Shown: positions 1 through 12,099, numbered from the stretch's first letter. The stretch: 64,000 nt of DNA from Mangifera indica (GCF_011075055.1 NW_025401098.1:682001-746000), one strand, 5' to 3'. The notes: generated by a model from the sequence alone, not told the origin. Translations and numbers: made by a program.

Positions 1-130
1 CAGACGATATCATCTAATCCGAGAGATTATTCAACGAGGTGACATACAAATAGAAAGTATTGATCTGATGACAATTTGGTTGACCTATTAACAAAGCCTT
101 TGTAGCAATAAAAACATGACAGACACATAA
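1..130 (+). pseudogene. Ty1/copia RNase H C-terminal end (cut by window edge)
   Basis: Frame 2 reads YHLIREIIQRGDIQIES. After a frameshift near base 65 it reads DDNLVDLLTKPL and then a stop. This is the conserved tail of the copia RNase H domain, which removes the RNA strand during reverse transcription. The fragment is followed at the normal distance by a polypurine tract and an LTR, so it is the 3' end of a plus-strand element whose body lies outside the window. The frameshift makes it non-functional. Confidence 0.85.
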
Positions 131-167
131 CATAATTAGGTATTAAATACATGATCGATTAGCTATA

Positions 168-182
168 GTGCAAGTAGGAGAT
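168..182 (+). other. Copia polypurine tract
   Basis: GTGCAAGTAGGAGAT directly precedes the LTR start. It is a one-base variant of the common plant copia tract GTGCAAGTGGGAGAT, which primes plus-strand DNA synthesis. Confidence 0.75.
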
Positions 183-826
183 TATTAGGGTAGATGTCCT
201 AAAGCCAATTGATTTGACATTTGTAATTGTAATTTATCTCATTAATTAATACAATAATTTATAGTTTTTCAATTCATATACTTGTCTATTATATGATTGT
301 ATGAATAACGTACTCTTAGAATGATAGAATTGTGATGAAAAGATCAAATGATTGATCATGGGAACTATGCACATATTAGATAGCCATTCTAGAAATGTCC
401 ATAATCTCGACATTACAATGACCAAGGGCATATGTAATGGTGATAGGATTATCATAGTGTTAAGCAACTCCATTGAAATATGGCAACAATTATTACATAT
501 CAAAGTTGTTTGCTAAAGGCTTTGTGTAACTATGAGTACATGTTGTAGACATGTTCATCGAATTGACCTCAACAGAAGATATCCATATAGATGGTTACTT
601 CAGTGTCTATGAAGCAAATCCTCTTAACATCACTTATGCATGTGATCTTTTGACTTGAGGTTGCTAAATTAACTCATATAAGGATCGATATAGTTTGACA
701 CTATCTAACATATCACTGTAATAGAGGTATCATAAAGGTAGTGAACAATCATATCATGAGATACATTAAGGCTATAGTTGATCCATAAAGGATTCGTTAA
801 TCTTGAGCACAAAAGAAGATATCTCA
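183..826 (+). repeat. Copia family D 3' LTR, truncated
   Basis: Starts TATTAGGGTAGATG, where the other copies (6450, 47695) start TGTTAGGG, so the terminal TG has mutated. It aligns by eye with 6450-7100 and 47695-48330 through landmarks such as TATGATTGTATGAATAA and GAAGATATCTCATAT. Similarity stops at about 826, so only the first part of the roughly 1.7-kb LTR remains. Confidence 0.8.
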
Positions 827-1009
827 TATGCAATGATGACTAGTACATCACTATGCTGAGTTAAGAGAAAACCAAATCTCTCTGGCTCGTAATGTATTTA
901 TATAGACTTATATAGCTCTTTATGTGTTAAGGTTTTTCCATCTGAGGTGGAAGAACTTCCTTACCATGATCAACCATCTATGATGACATATCGTAGACTT
1001 TTTTCTCTT
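827..1009. other. Junction sequence, unassigned
   Basis: Lies between a plus-strand LTR fragment and a minus-strand copia integrase. No coding signal or repeat could be assigned. It may be decayed 3' pol of the minus-strand element. Confidence 0.4.
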
Positions 1010-2300
1010 TTCAGATTTTGCACTTAGCTTGTTTCAAGTCAATTTTTGATATCAGCTTTATAACCCTAAATTTTTAAGTAATCTAGATTGAACTTTCACC
1101 TAGTCCATAACTTATACGAAGTTTTATCCATAGATTTAGATGGGACACAGTTCAGTATATAGATAACAGTTTCTATGGCTTGACCTCAAAAAGACATATG
1201 TAGATTAGTACCTAAACATTTCCATCAATATCCTATTCTTTCACTTAGATACATTATTATGCCATGATGTACCAAAAAGAGTAAATTGAGATACTATTCT
1301 ATTTTCCTTTAGGTATTCTTTGAATTTAACACTCAGGAATTCATCTTTTTGATTAATTTGGAGGACTTTAATTTGTTTCCCAAGTTGTTTTTCTACTTCG
1401 TTCTTGAATTCTTTGAATTTATCAAAGCATTATGACTTGTGTTTCATAAAAAACATATAACCACCATATCTATTGAAGTCATTGGTAAATATGACGAAGT
1501 AGGCATCCTTATATCTGTTATACACTATCATATGCCCACACGTATCATTGTGTATGATCCCTAACAGTTTAGTTACCTTTTCACTATGTCTAGTGAAAGG
1601 TGTTTTGGTCATCTTATGACTAGAAGTTAAATGATTGTAAGACCTTTTGTTAAAGAAGTCTCGATATATGTTTCGGTCTTATGTGGCCTAGCCTGTAATG
1701 CCATATATATGTAATATCCGGATCATTTCATTTTAAATGTTTATTATTTTATACATTAAGAATTTCAATATCCAGTTTTAGAATATATAAGCCATTGTGC
1801 AACTTCACTATTACATATAAAATATTATTTAAGTTGATGGTTATAATACCACGAACAATAAAAAATAAATATCCTTTTTTATCCAAATTTGACAATGAAA
1901 CTAAGTTTCTAAACATAAAAGGCATATGATGACAATTTCTTAATTCTAAAACTAGTTCTGTGGGCCAACCTAAGATAAGAAATTCCTACGATTAATGTGA
2001 CAACGTGTGTTCTATTTCCAACCTATAGGTCAACCTTTCATTTGCTAAACAATTTACTCTGTCATAGTTTCTTATATCAAAACAAACATGATAACTACGT
2101 CTTGTGTTTACAACATATGATGAACAAGGAAAATAACTTATCTCAATGATAAACATTCCTGAAGTAGAAACTTTAGCTGTCTTCTTCTTTTTTGTTAATT
2201 ATAGAGGTCTTGTAATGTCTTTTTTAGTGAATTGCCTTACCACTAGACAAATAGACAATTTTTCCCTTTCCCGCACCATTTGTAGGCTGAGTAGTAGTAT
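1010..2300 (-). pseudogene. Copia protease / pre-integrase / integrase, decayed
   Basis: Minus-strand pieces of a copia polyprotein downstream of gag. The protease region near 2080-2110 reads VVNTRRSYHVC where the family has an Asp-Thr-Gly type site, so the catalytic Asp appears as Asn. The linker to the integrase follows. The clearest open stretch (1612 to 1430, 60 aa) begins MTKTPFTRHSEKVTKLLGII and contains FTNDFNRYGGYMFFMKHKS, the start of the integrase core. Further frames to about 1010 give KFKEFKNEVEKQLGK and QFTLFGTSWHNNVSKRKNR, where the usual PQWNGV(A/S)ER(K/R)N glutamate motif is damaged. RT and RNase H are missing, and the element ends abruptly near 1010. It belongs with gag at 2301-2936 and the LTR at 4739-6237. 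Confidence 0.8.
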
Positions 2301-2936
2301 CAAATTACTTTTTCACTTTGGGTTTAGGCTTAGCTTTGCCTTTGGCCTGGACTTTTAATGTTTGGGTTTCAACCATTTGTTCAGTAGTCCTAAGCATATA
2401 CAATAACTCCTCAAGGGTTTTCTCCTTTTCATTTAGGTTAAAATTTATAATGAAATTAGCCTATGATTTAGGATGAGATTTTAAAACCAAGTTAATGGCA
2501 AACTCATTGCCTATGATCCCAAACTAATCATCTTGACCACATAAAGGCCAACTAGTCCTCCTTGAAAGAGTTTGTAATCAAACAACGCACTTGACACCTT
2601 ATATCATTTAACCTTTGCATGAGTGCCAAATAACTCTTGAAGGTGAGCGAGCATGGATTGTGTATCCATTACCTCATTTTGTTTTTGAAGCTCAGATGAC
2701 ATGGAAATCAGCATAAGAAACTAAACTTCCACTAAGTCATTAAGATACTTATTAAAAGTATCATTTTCCTCTTGAGTGACATTGGGACCAGGCTTAGGGG
2801 GCAACAACCCTTTAAGGATATACAACCTCTTTTTCAGATACAGAATAATCCGAAGATTTCTATACAAATGAGTGAAGTTGCTTTCAATGAGCCTATTTTC
2901 TTTTTTAAGAATTGATCGATACATTGAGTTTAACAT
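2301..2936 (-). pseudogene. Copia gag (UBN2-type), decayed
   Basis: Starts at 2936 with MLNSMYRSILKKENRLIESN; the match to plant copia gag (SxFxGxNFxxWxxxLRxxLxxxKxLYxL) follows at once. The first 71 codons are open, to EENDTFNKYLNDLVEV near 2721. After a stop the homology continues in shifted frames (LMLISMSSELQKQNEVMDTQ, then SMLAHLQELFGTHA), ending near 2300 with the Lys-rich stretch KAKPKPKVKK. Gag would form the particle core. It cannot be translated through as it stands. Confidence 0.8.
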
Positions 2937-4723
2937 AGTGATTTAGTGATCTACAATTTACAGATAAAAGAATTAGTAATTTTATTTAATTTTTAATATT
3001 CATTTTAATTACAAAGTTAATTAATTAAAATACTCTTAATATTTTTCTCAAGTCAATAGCCCTTATAATTATACTCGGGAAGTTCTTGTGAGTTTCCTAG
3101 TGGACTGAGATCCTATCACATTAATTTTTCCCTTTACTTTGGCAAACATATTCAAATTAATCGAATATGTAAATTTCAAATTAATTATCAAAAGCTCATG
3201 ATCGCAAGCCAAGTGTTAACCCAAGACACCTCAAATGTGACTATCGATATCAGTAGTGTGGATACTACATATTTTCTTGCATCGACAAATGCATTCCTTA
3301 CTCATGCCTCTAGCATACTTTACCTTCGCTTTGATAAACACACAAAATATATTAGTTAAGTCAAACCCAATATAATTAGTTCTTAATTTTCCATATAGTA
3401 GAATCGTACCTTTCGCTTTGGTGACAAAGTGGCTTAATTAGCGCGTTATATTGAAAGACACCAATTAAATCTTCAACTTAATATTTAAATTGAGGGTTTT
3501 ATTAATTAGTCTCATAAGATTTTAAGCCGCATGTCAAGTGATATTTGCAAAATACAACTTACACATACATTCTACAACATAAAAATAAATCATGTCAGTA
3601 TAAAATCATAACTAATGTCAAACCCCTTGAGCTAAGAGAAGTTTCACTGGTCAACTTAGGTGAATCTTCATCTTCATGTCTTTGTGCTTGTCCTTTTATC
3701 TTCAATCTTCAATATTTAATTATTGCATGACTTTATTTTCTAGTTACAAAATTCTAAGAAAATAAAACAATCTACTCTAAAAGAAGATAAAAGGGATAAA
3801 GACATGGCGGGCAAATCCTATTTAAAAATTACAACCCAAAAATGAAATAAATGAAAAAACATTCACAAGGTCTATTGGCTGTGTATTAAGCACCATGCAT
3901 ACATACATCCATATGTATACATATCAATTAAAATTAAATTTTAATTATTATTCTGCCAAGTGTCAAATTACATTATGATCCCTAAAGTTTTGAAAAATTA
4001 TAATTCAACCCTAAAGCTCAAAAACACCTCAATTTAGTCCAAGTTCAACGAAACAAGACTAAACTAATAATTTTCAACTTTGCCAGTGTGTAGGTGAGGT
4101 GTCTACCACGCCTTTGAAATTCAACCAAATTTCAAAAGTTAATTAAGTACATGATTGTTACCATGCTAGGGCACAACTGGACATGGAAGTGTCCAACTGT
4201 TCACTAAGGCATGATGTTGGGACAGATGTGCACCTGACATCTACCATGCACAATTTGGTGCTAACTGTGCATGGTGGTTTTTTCTTTCATAACCCAATTT
4301 TCAAGTTTTTCTAGCAATGGAAGAAACCCAAAAATTTCCCAATTTCAGTAAGCCAATCATTAGAGTGAGGGAATATGACAAGTAAATCGTACTCATACTA
4401 GTGGCAACCCTCGAATCATATAATCAACACAACTTGAAGGCGATTTCATGCAATAACACGAAACTTATGACATTCAACCAAAATAAACCTGTATATATCA
4501 ACAAAACTCAAACAAAAATTTAGGGATCATCACTCAATAATTTAACACAGTTTACATGATACTCAACAAATCATACAATAACTCGAATCATGTTGTTGCA
4601 CGATTGCAAATCATGTTTACAAATTTTATTCAGTTTTCATTAATCCTAATTACATGTAATCAACATATAAAATTAATCAAAACTAACTATAGGTATAATT
4701 TTTATGAAAAATATGCAAAATAA
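2937..4723 (-). other. Long untranslated leader of the minus-strand copia element
   Basis: About 1.8 kb between the primer-binding site and the gag start, AT-rich with no supported gene. Small open frames here (for example 61 aa at 3545-3730 and 67 aa at 4702-4905) show no domain and look like chance. I assign it as 5' leader because of its position, though a decayed insertion within it cannot be excluded. Confidence 0.5.
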
Positions 4724-4737
4724 TGGTTTTGATACCA
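4724..4737 (-). other. Primer-binding site (initiator Met-tRNA type)
   Basis: Minus strand reads TGGTATCAAAACCA just inside the LTR end, close to the copia consensus TGGTATCAGAGC that pairs with the 3' end of initiator tRNA-Met. It fixes the direction of the element and the LTR boundary. Confidence 0.75.
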
Positions 4738-4738
4738 C

Positions 4739-6237
4739 TGTAGGATTTTTAGGGCTTTGATAATTGACAACGTAGTAAAATTTAAAATTTTAAAAATCAA
4801 ACAATCTTGAAAACTCCAACCAAGATGCCTATTTGAAACATAACATTCATGAACATGCAAAACACTCCTAGGATGTTTTAGATTTATGCCTATGTTATAG
4901 CTCATTCAAAACTTCACGTACTTTGAGATAGTATATTATCCAACCCTTATGAGGTAGTGCCTTGACATCCACATGAAGCACAAACATAGAAGAGGAAATT
5001 TAGATGAATAAGCTATTAGGGCTCTTGACTAGACTCACGATGTTCATAGGAATGAGAGAAATAGAGAGAGTGATGGCTAGGTTTCACTCTGTTATATGTT
5101 TTATCTATTACACGAAAAAGCATAACAAATATATATGTCTAAGTGTCTTAGCACGACTAAAATTCCAAGCACGCATGGTAACCTTAACACACACATGCAT
5201 GACTGGTATGGAAAATGCACAATCAACATTCCACCAAGCCATTTGCACAACCAGTATGGCCAAAAAGCTTGTATGCCTTTTTATTCATGGTGCCAACCAA
5301 CATCATGCATTTGCATGGTTGGCACCTCTCCCACTAAATGCTTGACTGGCAAATTAAGTGCATGTATGTGCACTTGATCAAGACATGGTCAAACTAACTA
5401 TGTTCAACCTTATTAGGTAAACCCAATCCACTTACAATCTTTTTCTCAGTTTGAACATCAGGATTGTCAATAAACAATCCATATTTTTGAGTTTGATTCA
5501 ACTTTTTTATGCATGTGACCTATAAGCTCTCTATAAGCTTTCTAGCAAAGCATCATGCCACCCAAACGATAGTGTTAGTGAATATCTATTAAACTTTTAC
5601 AATATCATAGTTACATACAATTTAATCTTTTCATCAATCGATATCTCTCGAGATTGAGACATAAAAATGTGTCAATCTTAGTAGTTTCTCGATATGAATT
5701 AATACATATCAATGACTAACATGGATTAGGCTATAATCTTATCCTATTGTGGCCATAGATTCAAATAGTCATGGATATCATTTAGTATTCTCATATGAAA
5801 TATCTTCTCCTGTACTTAAGAATGACAAATCTTTTATTGATAACTTATAGCTTCCATGTATCTCATGATATGGCTGATTACTACCTTTATAGTTGCCCCA
5901 ATTACAATGACAAGTTAGATAGAGTCAAAAAATACTGATCCTCATATAAGACATTCTAGTAACCTTAAGTCAAAGGATCACATGCAACTGTGGTGTTTAA
6001 AAGGTTTATTCCATAGACATTAGAGCAACCATCAATATAGATATCCTCTGATCGGGTTAGTTAGATGAGACTTCTATAACGTGTACCTATGTGTTACACC
6101 AAACTGTCTATAACAACTTCGACATGTGAAAACTATTGCCACTTTTGGTAGGTCACTTAACATTATAATAATCTCATTATCATTGCATGTGCCCTTATTC
6201 ATTACAATATCAAATTATGGACATTTTTATAATAGCC
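4739..6237 (-). repeat. Copia family D 5' LTR, minus strand, U3 end truncated
   Basis: Begins TGTAGGATTTTTAGG beside the primer-binding site. It shares many blocks in the same direction with 41400-42100 and 45185-46560 (for example GACTAACATGGATTAGGCTA and CTTATAGCTTCCATGTATCTC). Matching stops near 6237. The last 200 bases present in the other copies, ending CCTAACA, are absent. Short open frames at 5004-5377 fall inside the LTR and are not genes. Confidence 0.8.
5289..5326. repeat. Perfect 11-bp inverted repeat in LTR
   Basis: GGTGCCAACCA (5289-5299) and TGGTTGGCACC (5316-5326) are exact reverse complements around a 16-base loop. It lies in copia family D LTR sequence. Confidence 0.8.
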
Positions 6238-6449
6238 ATGGGATGGCTCAAGGATAGACTTTAGGCGCAACTGCAACTCTTTAGGTTGATGTACTACCAC
6301 AAGAAAATTGTGGATGAGGTCCTTTGAGCTAATCATTAGGCCTTAAAGAATGTCAAGTTTATCCTAACCACTAGTTATTGACCTACCACCCTAACATAAG
6401 TGAATGGGTGAGACTGTGTAACGACTAGTGATGACGAATGAGAGTAAAG
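6238..6449. other. Spacer between two inverted copia LTRs
   Basis: About 210 bases separating a minus-strand and a plus-strand copy of the same LTR family. No coding or repeat signal recognised. Confidence 0.4.
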
Positions 6450-7511
6450 TGTTAGGGTAGGTGCCTTAGAGCCAATCAAATTTAGCATTTATGAATGTAA
6501 TTTTATATTAATAATTAATAAATGATTTATTATTATTTAATTCATATGTTGTCTATTTATATGATTGTATGAATAATATGCCTGTAAAATGATAAAATTA
6601 TGATGAGGGGATCAGATGACTGATTATGGGAACCCTATGTACACTTTTAGTGACTATTCTAGAAATGTTCATAATTCCTTCATTACAATGAACAAGGGCA
6701 CGTATAATGATGATGAGATTATTATAGTGTTAAGTGACCCTACCAAAAATGCCGATAGTTCTCACATAGTGAAACTGTTATAACTAGCTTAGTACAACAC
6801 ATGAGTGCACATTAGAGACTTGTTCATTAGACTTGCCTAATCAAAGGATATCAATATAGATGGTTGCTCTAGTGTTTATAGAATAAATCCTCTGAACACC
6901 ATAGATACATGTAATCCTTGACTTGAGGTCATTAGACCCTCTTATGCAAGGATCAATATGGTTTGACACTACCCAACATGTTATCGTAATTTAGGTAACT
7001 ATAAAGGTTGTAATCAACCATATGGTGAGATACATGGAGGCTATAATTGATCAATAAAAAATTCATCACTCCTTAACATAAAGGAAGATATCTCATATAA
7101 GAATATTGAATGATATCCATGACTATTTGAATCTCTAGCAACAGTGAGATTAGGTTGTAGCCTAATCCATATTAGTCATTGATGTGTATTAGTTCACGTC
7201 GAGGAACCATTGAGATAGACACTTTTCTATCTCTTAGCCTTGAGAGATATTGGTTAATGAAAGGATTAAATAACACGTAATTGTAATGTTGTAAAAGCTT
7301 AAGTGATATTTGTTGACACTTTATCATCTAGGTGGCCATGATGCTTCATTAGAGGCTAAACTTGGTCTTTCTAAATTTAGCTTGAATTTAGACACTACTA
7401 ATTTGAACCTAAAGGTGATGATTATTTGATGATAATATTAGTGTTTAGGAAGGAAAAAACCCGTTGATGAAGTCAAACTTGGTGTGCATGGTGCTAAGTG
7501 GCACCATATAA

Positions 7512-7542
<31 letters not shown>

Positions 7543-7559
7543 TACCAGTCGTGTCATGC

Positions 7560-7601
<42 letters not shown>

Positions 7602-8195
7602 GCATGACACGACTGGGCAAAATATTCTCCAGCCATGGAAGGCATAAAATCATGTTAGGTAGCATAATTTATATGCCACCGGTGCATAGTTTGAAACATG
7701 TCGGTTATGCATGTTTACATGCCAATCGTGTATATGTGTTGAGAGTACTAGGTTTGGATGAAATCCTTGCTACACTAAGACACCTACACATATAAAAATG
7801 TGTGTTAGAATTACAACTATAATACAAAACATACCTAAAGAAACCTTAGCCACAGGTTTTGATTTTCTTACATTTTTCCATGAACATGATTAATCCAACA
7901 AAAAAGCCTTAGTAACCTTCTCCTTAGATTGCCTCTTATATGTTCATACTCCGCATCGATATCAAGGTGCCACCTCTCAAGGGTTGGATAACATTCAATT
8001 TTAAGCCATGTCAAGATTTAAAGGAGCCACCAATGTAGGTATAAACCTAAAAAACTGTTTAAGTGCTTTACATGTTCATAAATGTATTTCTAAAAAAGGT
8101 ATCTTAGATAGGGTTATTGGGATTTTTTTTATTTTAAAATTTTTTATTTCACTGCATTACTAGTTATCAGTGTCTTGAAAACCATACACAAAGGA
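6450..8195 (+). repeat. Copia family D LTR, near full length, plus strand
   Basis: Starts TGTTAGGGTAGGTGCC at 6450. It runs through the shared blocks to the U5-side blocks that match, in reverse complement, 45240-45330 and 4739-4870 (for example CTCAAGGGTTGGATA and GGTATCTT). It ends near 8195, followed by a gypsy gag fragment with no copia leader or gag. It may therefore be a solo LTR or the remnant of a deleted element. It is a usable reference for the family length, about 1.75 kb. Confidence 0.75.
7511..7616. repeat. AT microsatellite with a perfect 72-bp palindrome
   Basis: An A-run and (TA)n tract at 7511-7544 is followed by a perfect palindrome at 7545-7616. CCAGTCGTGTCATGCA (7545-7560) mirrors TGCATGACACGACTGG (7601-7616) across a self-complementary 40-base (AT)n core. 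Open frames over it are low-complexity artefacts. Confidence 0.95.
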
Positions 8196-8204
8196 CAAAT
8201 CCAC

Positions 8205-8524
8205 CCAATTTTTAGATTAACAAGTAGACATTAGCCCTTAGAGTTCTTTAGAATAGTTGTAGGTTTAGTATTAGTTGAGGATTGGCTAAAGGTCATAGAA
8301 GAGGTGATGAAGCTGTTTTGAGATGACAAATTATGAAAAGATCTGATATGTTACATAGTTGATAAGAGTTGATACTAAGATTTAGTGGCGAGCTTTAAAA
8401 TGTGTATGACAGATTGACATGATAACTTGGGCCGAGTTTAAGGAGGCTTTTGAGAAAGAGCTCATGGTAGTATACACCTTGAATAGTAGCATGTATGATA
8501 ACTTGTATGATAGATTTGATATGC
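8205..8524 (+). pseudogene. Gypsy gag fragment
   Basis: Frames give VEDWLKVIEEVMKLF and KDLICYIVDK, matching the second gag copy at 10800-10930 (AEDWLEA, then a similar block). This resembles the AxxWLxxxExxF core of Retrotrans_gag. The fragment is about 100 residues, carries stops, and is joined directly to gypsy LTR sequence, so it is a rearranged leftover. Confidence 0.65.
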
Positions 8525-10315
8525 AACACTCACTTTTTTTTGAAATTCCTTTTAGCTAAATAAGAGAGAAAAAATGATTGGAGAGTGCTAGAGACATGTC
8601 TTGTTAAGAGATAAGCCTTTAGAACCATTTTAAGCCACGAGAAGACTATTATAATCATCGTACCAAGGTAAGTAGCATGATTTCTTGTGATTTTTTTGCA
8701 TTGAATTGCTTTTGATGCTTTTGAATTTAATGTGCACATGAGGTTTGATTAGTTAGGATAGTTATATGTATATATTGATAATTTATGTAAGTAATGTATG
8801 ATGGATATGAATTTAGGATATGTGTTGTGCCATATTGGTGATGGTTAAATTATTGATTCATGGTTATAGTGTGGAATAAAACTGTATGGTAAAGTGTTGG
8901 TTATGAAACATGTTTTATTAGAAGTGTTTTAGTTATATATGAAGGTCTGAAAAGTGTAAGAAAACTGGGTTCGAAATTATAACAATTATAGGATTTTAGT
9001 GACACACACTCGTGTGCTTTCAGGGAAATTCTAACCGTATAGAGTGAATACACAAGAATGTAGAATTGGGAATAGACACATGTCCATATGGTATGGGATA
9101 AACGGTTATATGCCCTATACCAAGGATACACTCTTGTGTGTTTAGGACACATACCATGTAAATTAGGTAACATACGCTCGTGCGTAAAGGTTAAACACTC
9201 GTATATATTTAGAAAAACTTGGAAATGAACACATTTATAATTAATAAAGAATATATAAAGCTTTGTTATGAATAATTGGATTAGAGAAATGAGAAATTTA
9301 TGTCTATAAGGGATTTTTATAGAGGAAAGCCAACAATAAGACCCTAATAAGAGTTGTTGGTGATGGAAATGAATAAGGGTGTGCTTGACTATGTGGACGA
9401 TGAAAGTTACCTCGACTATATCATGTCTAAGTTGAAAGTTTAGATATGATGTACAATAATGCTATAAGCCACCAAACTGTGTGTAGAGTGGCAATGAAAG
9501 CAATAGGGCTAGTAAATTTATGTGATTCTACATTAACAATGGGCATTGTAGCATTTAGGATGCATGTGCAAAGATAGGAAAGGCTCGGTGTACCACTATA
9601 TGGGTAATATTATCTCATCAACCTAATTTTGGTCAGCATATGTATGAATTACACATAATAATGACATTTGGGATGTCATAAGAATGTCATAGGCTTTCAC
9701 ATGATGTTTGGGATATTGAGATACTTCATAAGGGTTTGTTATTCGAGATGACACCTCGTTATATGAGTAAACACGCTAGACACTAAGATGATCTGGATAG
9801 GCATCTGGGATACTGGAAAAACATCCATAGACTTTAATATGAAAGAAATAACATTACTTAATGTATTACTTTTGTTACTTACTAAATGTAAATTCATTCA
9901 CGTGTTTATCATGTGATTTTATAAGTAGGGTTTTGGAACAACTAAGTGGCAATGGAAGGACTAGCAGTACAACTCAATAGGCGTATGAGGGCAAGGGCTT
10001 AATGTCTTTATTTATAAATTGTTCATTGTATTCATATCAATTCTTTTATATGTATTAATGCATTTGGATTTAATACATGTTTGTTTTGCATGGGTTTATA
10101 TGGACTCGTATTAGCATTTTGATGGTTTCATATATGTTTTTCATATAGTGTTTTAATCATCATATTAAATTTGTTAATACATGTTTTGAATAGTCGATCT
10201 ATTTTCAATGTATTGCATTTAATAAGTGTGATAACATATTATGAAACTTTGATAGGTCACGTTTCTCGAGGTATATATTCTAGATAGTTTTAAGTTCCCA
10301 AATAGAGATGTTATA
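8525..10315 (+). repeat. Gypsy LTR, family B
   Basis: Followed at 10320 by a primer-binding site, so this is a 5' LTR. It matches 19694-21139 and 46860-47694 by eye (for example TATGAATTTAGGATATGTG, AACAATAAGACCCTAAT). It contains repeated quasi-palindromes of the CACAC-n-GTGTG kind (near 9000-9200). The left end is uncertain. The GAGAGAAAAAATG and CCAAGGTAAGTAG blocks near 8560-8675 look like R/U5-type sequence, so similarity may begin near 8525. Confidence 0.7.
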
Positions 10316-10319
10316 TTTA

Positions 10320-10331
10320 TGGTATCAAAGC
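10320..10331 (+). other. Primer-binding site of gypsy element
   Basis: TGGTATCAAAGC lies 4 bases after the LTR end (GATGTTATA). It is one base from TGGTATCAGAGC, the initiator tRNA-Met complement used by many plant LTR elements. Confidence 0.75.
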
Positions 10332-10489
10332 ACGATTTTGGGAACCCTAAAAATGATTTTGTACATGTATAATCATTTGAAGCCCCTCATGCAATGCCAA
10401 TTGCTCCTATTTGCCAATCGCTGTAAGTAGAGTATGACCTCTATTTAAATAGTATTATTTATAATTGAGGCTATGTGATTGATTTTAGG

Positions 10490-11640
10490 GTGAGGAGATC
10501 TAAGAGACTAATAGGTAATGATGAGGTTGATGAGATTCTAGCTTTGGAGAAGAGCCAAGATGTAACTTAAGGACCTATGTTGGGTGTAGTTACAACACCT
10601 CGTATAGATGATGAGACTTCTAAAAGTGTGAGTCACTATATGCTAGTACCACTATTGGCTGAGCAATATCCCTCTATATATGACATACCACCCTATCAAG
10701 AGACAGTGGGTGAATGTTTACTAAGACAGGGGTAATGTGAGGCCACAAAGGCCAGATTAATCACATTTTTAACCTAGTTAGTAGGTACTAGTCCTCAGAG
10801 TTTCATAAGGCAAGCAAAGATGTTATATTAGCTGAGGACTGGCTAGAGGCCAAAGAGCTATTTGAAACGTCAAATAAAAAAAGATCCAATATGCCAGTTA
10901 TTTGATAAAGGTCAATGTCACAACGTGGTGGAAAGCATTTAAGGATGCCTAGTAGACTGATACTATAACATAGACTAACTTTAGAGGGGATTTTGAGAGA
11001 GAGTTTCTAGGAGCTAATATGCCATATGTCGAGGCATAGAAGTACCTCAGATTGAGTTAGGAAGATATGATAGTTAAAGAGTTCTTTATCAAGCTGAACT
11101 CCTTAGTCTGATATGCCTTAGGTGTGGTCAAAATTGATAAGGGGAAGACATGGATCTTCATCAATGGGCTCAAAGTTGGCATTCCCAAGGATGTGTTGAT
11201 GGAAGATAACCTTCCCAAATCCTATACTAAGGTAGTAGGCAGAGCTCAAAGAGGCCATGAGATTGAGAAGATAATCTTCCTAGATCCTATAAATATGTTC
11301 CACCAACTCAGAGTCATGACCTATACGACCTTAGGGGTAGTCATTTGGGAAACAATCATAATGGTCATAACATCAAAGGTAGCAAAGACAATCAAGGTAA
11401 GAGGAGCTTCTAGTCTTGAGGTTCTAAGAGAGGTTAGAAGAGTAAGAGGTCAAGAAGTAAGGAACAACTTAGGCTGGAAGAACCACTAAGATGAGAATAG
11501 ATCCCTGTATATTAGAAATATGGCTATAGACACATTGGTGAGTGTGTAGTTGCTCAAAGGATTTATTTTAGATGTAGATAACCAGGACATTTTGCTCATA
11601 AGTGTATTGTAATAGTACCAGTCCTAATAGGGTAGATAGT
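10490..11640 (+). pseudogene. Gypsy gag with zinc knuckle, decayed
   Basis: Gag of the element whose primer-binding site is at 10320. AEDWLEA near 10835 marks the capsid start. An open stretch at 11124-11489 (121 aa) contains KTWIFINGLKVGIPKDVLM, equivalent to the family motif (K/R)xxxFLxGLxxxIxxxVLM in the C-terminal capsid. A CCHC zinc knuckle remnant near 11560-11610 reads YFRCR-stop-PGHFAHKC. Its first Cys appears as Tyr, and a stop interrupts it. Gag would package RNA. Protease follows directly, the normal order. Confidence 0.8.
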
Positions 11641-11679
11641 TAGGGGAAAAAATAGTCTATGCAGTGACCCGAACTTAAG

Positions 11680-12000
11680 TTATGGCCAACCCATCTGCTA
11701 TGATTAGTCAGTTAATTCTTCATTCTTTCCCTTTATATACATTAATAGATTATGGTGCTACTCATAGCTTTATTGCTCGAGGGGTTATGGAAAGGCAAAT
11801 GTTAGAGCATACTATAGTATTTGACATTACTATAAAGATGCTAGATAGAGATAAAATTAAAAGTAACCATATGTTGTTGGGTAAGACAATGTTCTTTAGA
11901 AGGTAAAAGATGGTGGTAGACTTGATAGTGTTTGGCATATCAGACTTCGATATAATATTAGGCATGAATTCTTGAGTCATTATAAAGCTAAGATAAATTG
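11680..12000 (+). pseudogene. Gypsy aspartic protease, decayed
   Basis: Open from 11682 for 74 codons. The active-site region reads TLIDYGATHSFIARGV, matching LIDSGATHSFIS of gypsy retropepsins. The catalytic Asp is kept, but the following Ser is Tyr. The second half, VVDLIVFGISDFDIILGMNS, is the familiar (M)xxFDVILGMDWL block, cut by a stop near 11905. It matches the protease of gypsy pol 2 at 37340-37640. Confidence 0.85.
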
Positions 12001-12099
12001 CAAGAAGAAGAAAGCTTGGTTTTTGTTAGAAAACAGTGAAGAATTCTCATTTGTTGAAAGCTGAGTATTAAGCCTAATGATCAGCAACTTAAAAGTTAG

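Noticed and set aside
5004..5377. 113- and 80-codon plus-strand frames
   Set aside because: Lie inside a copia LTR and are not conserved in the other LTR copies.
7445..7645. 66-codon frame with (IY)n repeats
   Set aside because: Translation of the AT microsatellite.
11762..11980. 72-codon minus-strand frame
   Set aside because: Shadow of the gypsy protease on the plus strand.
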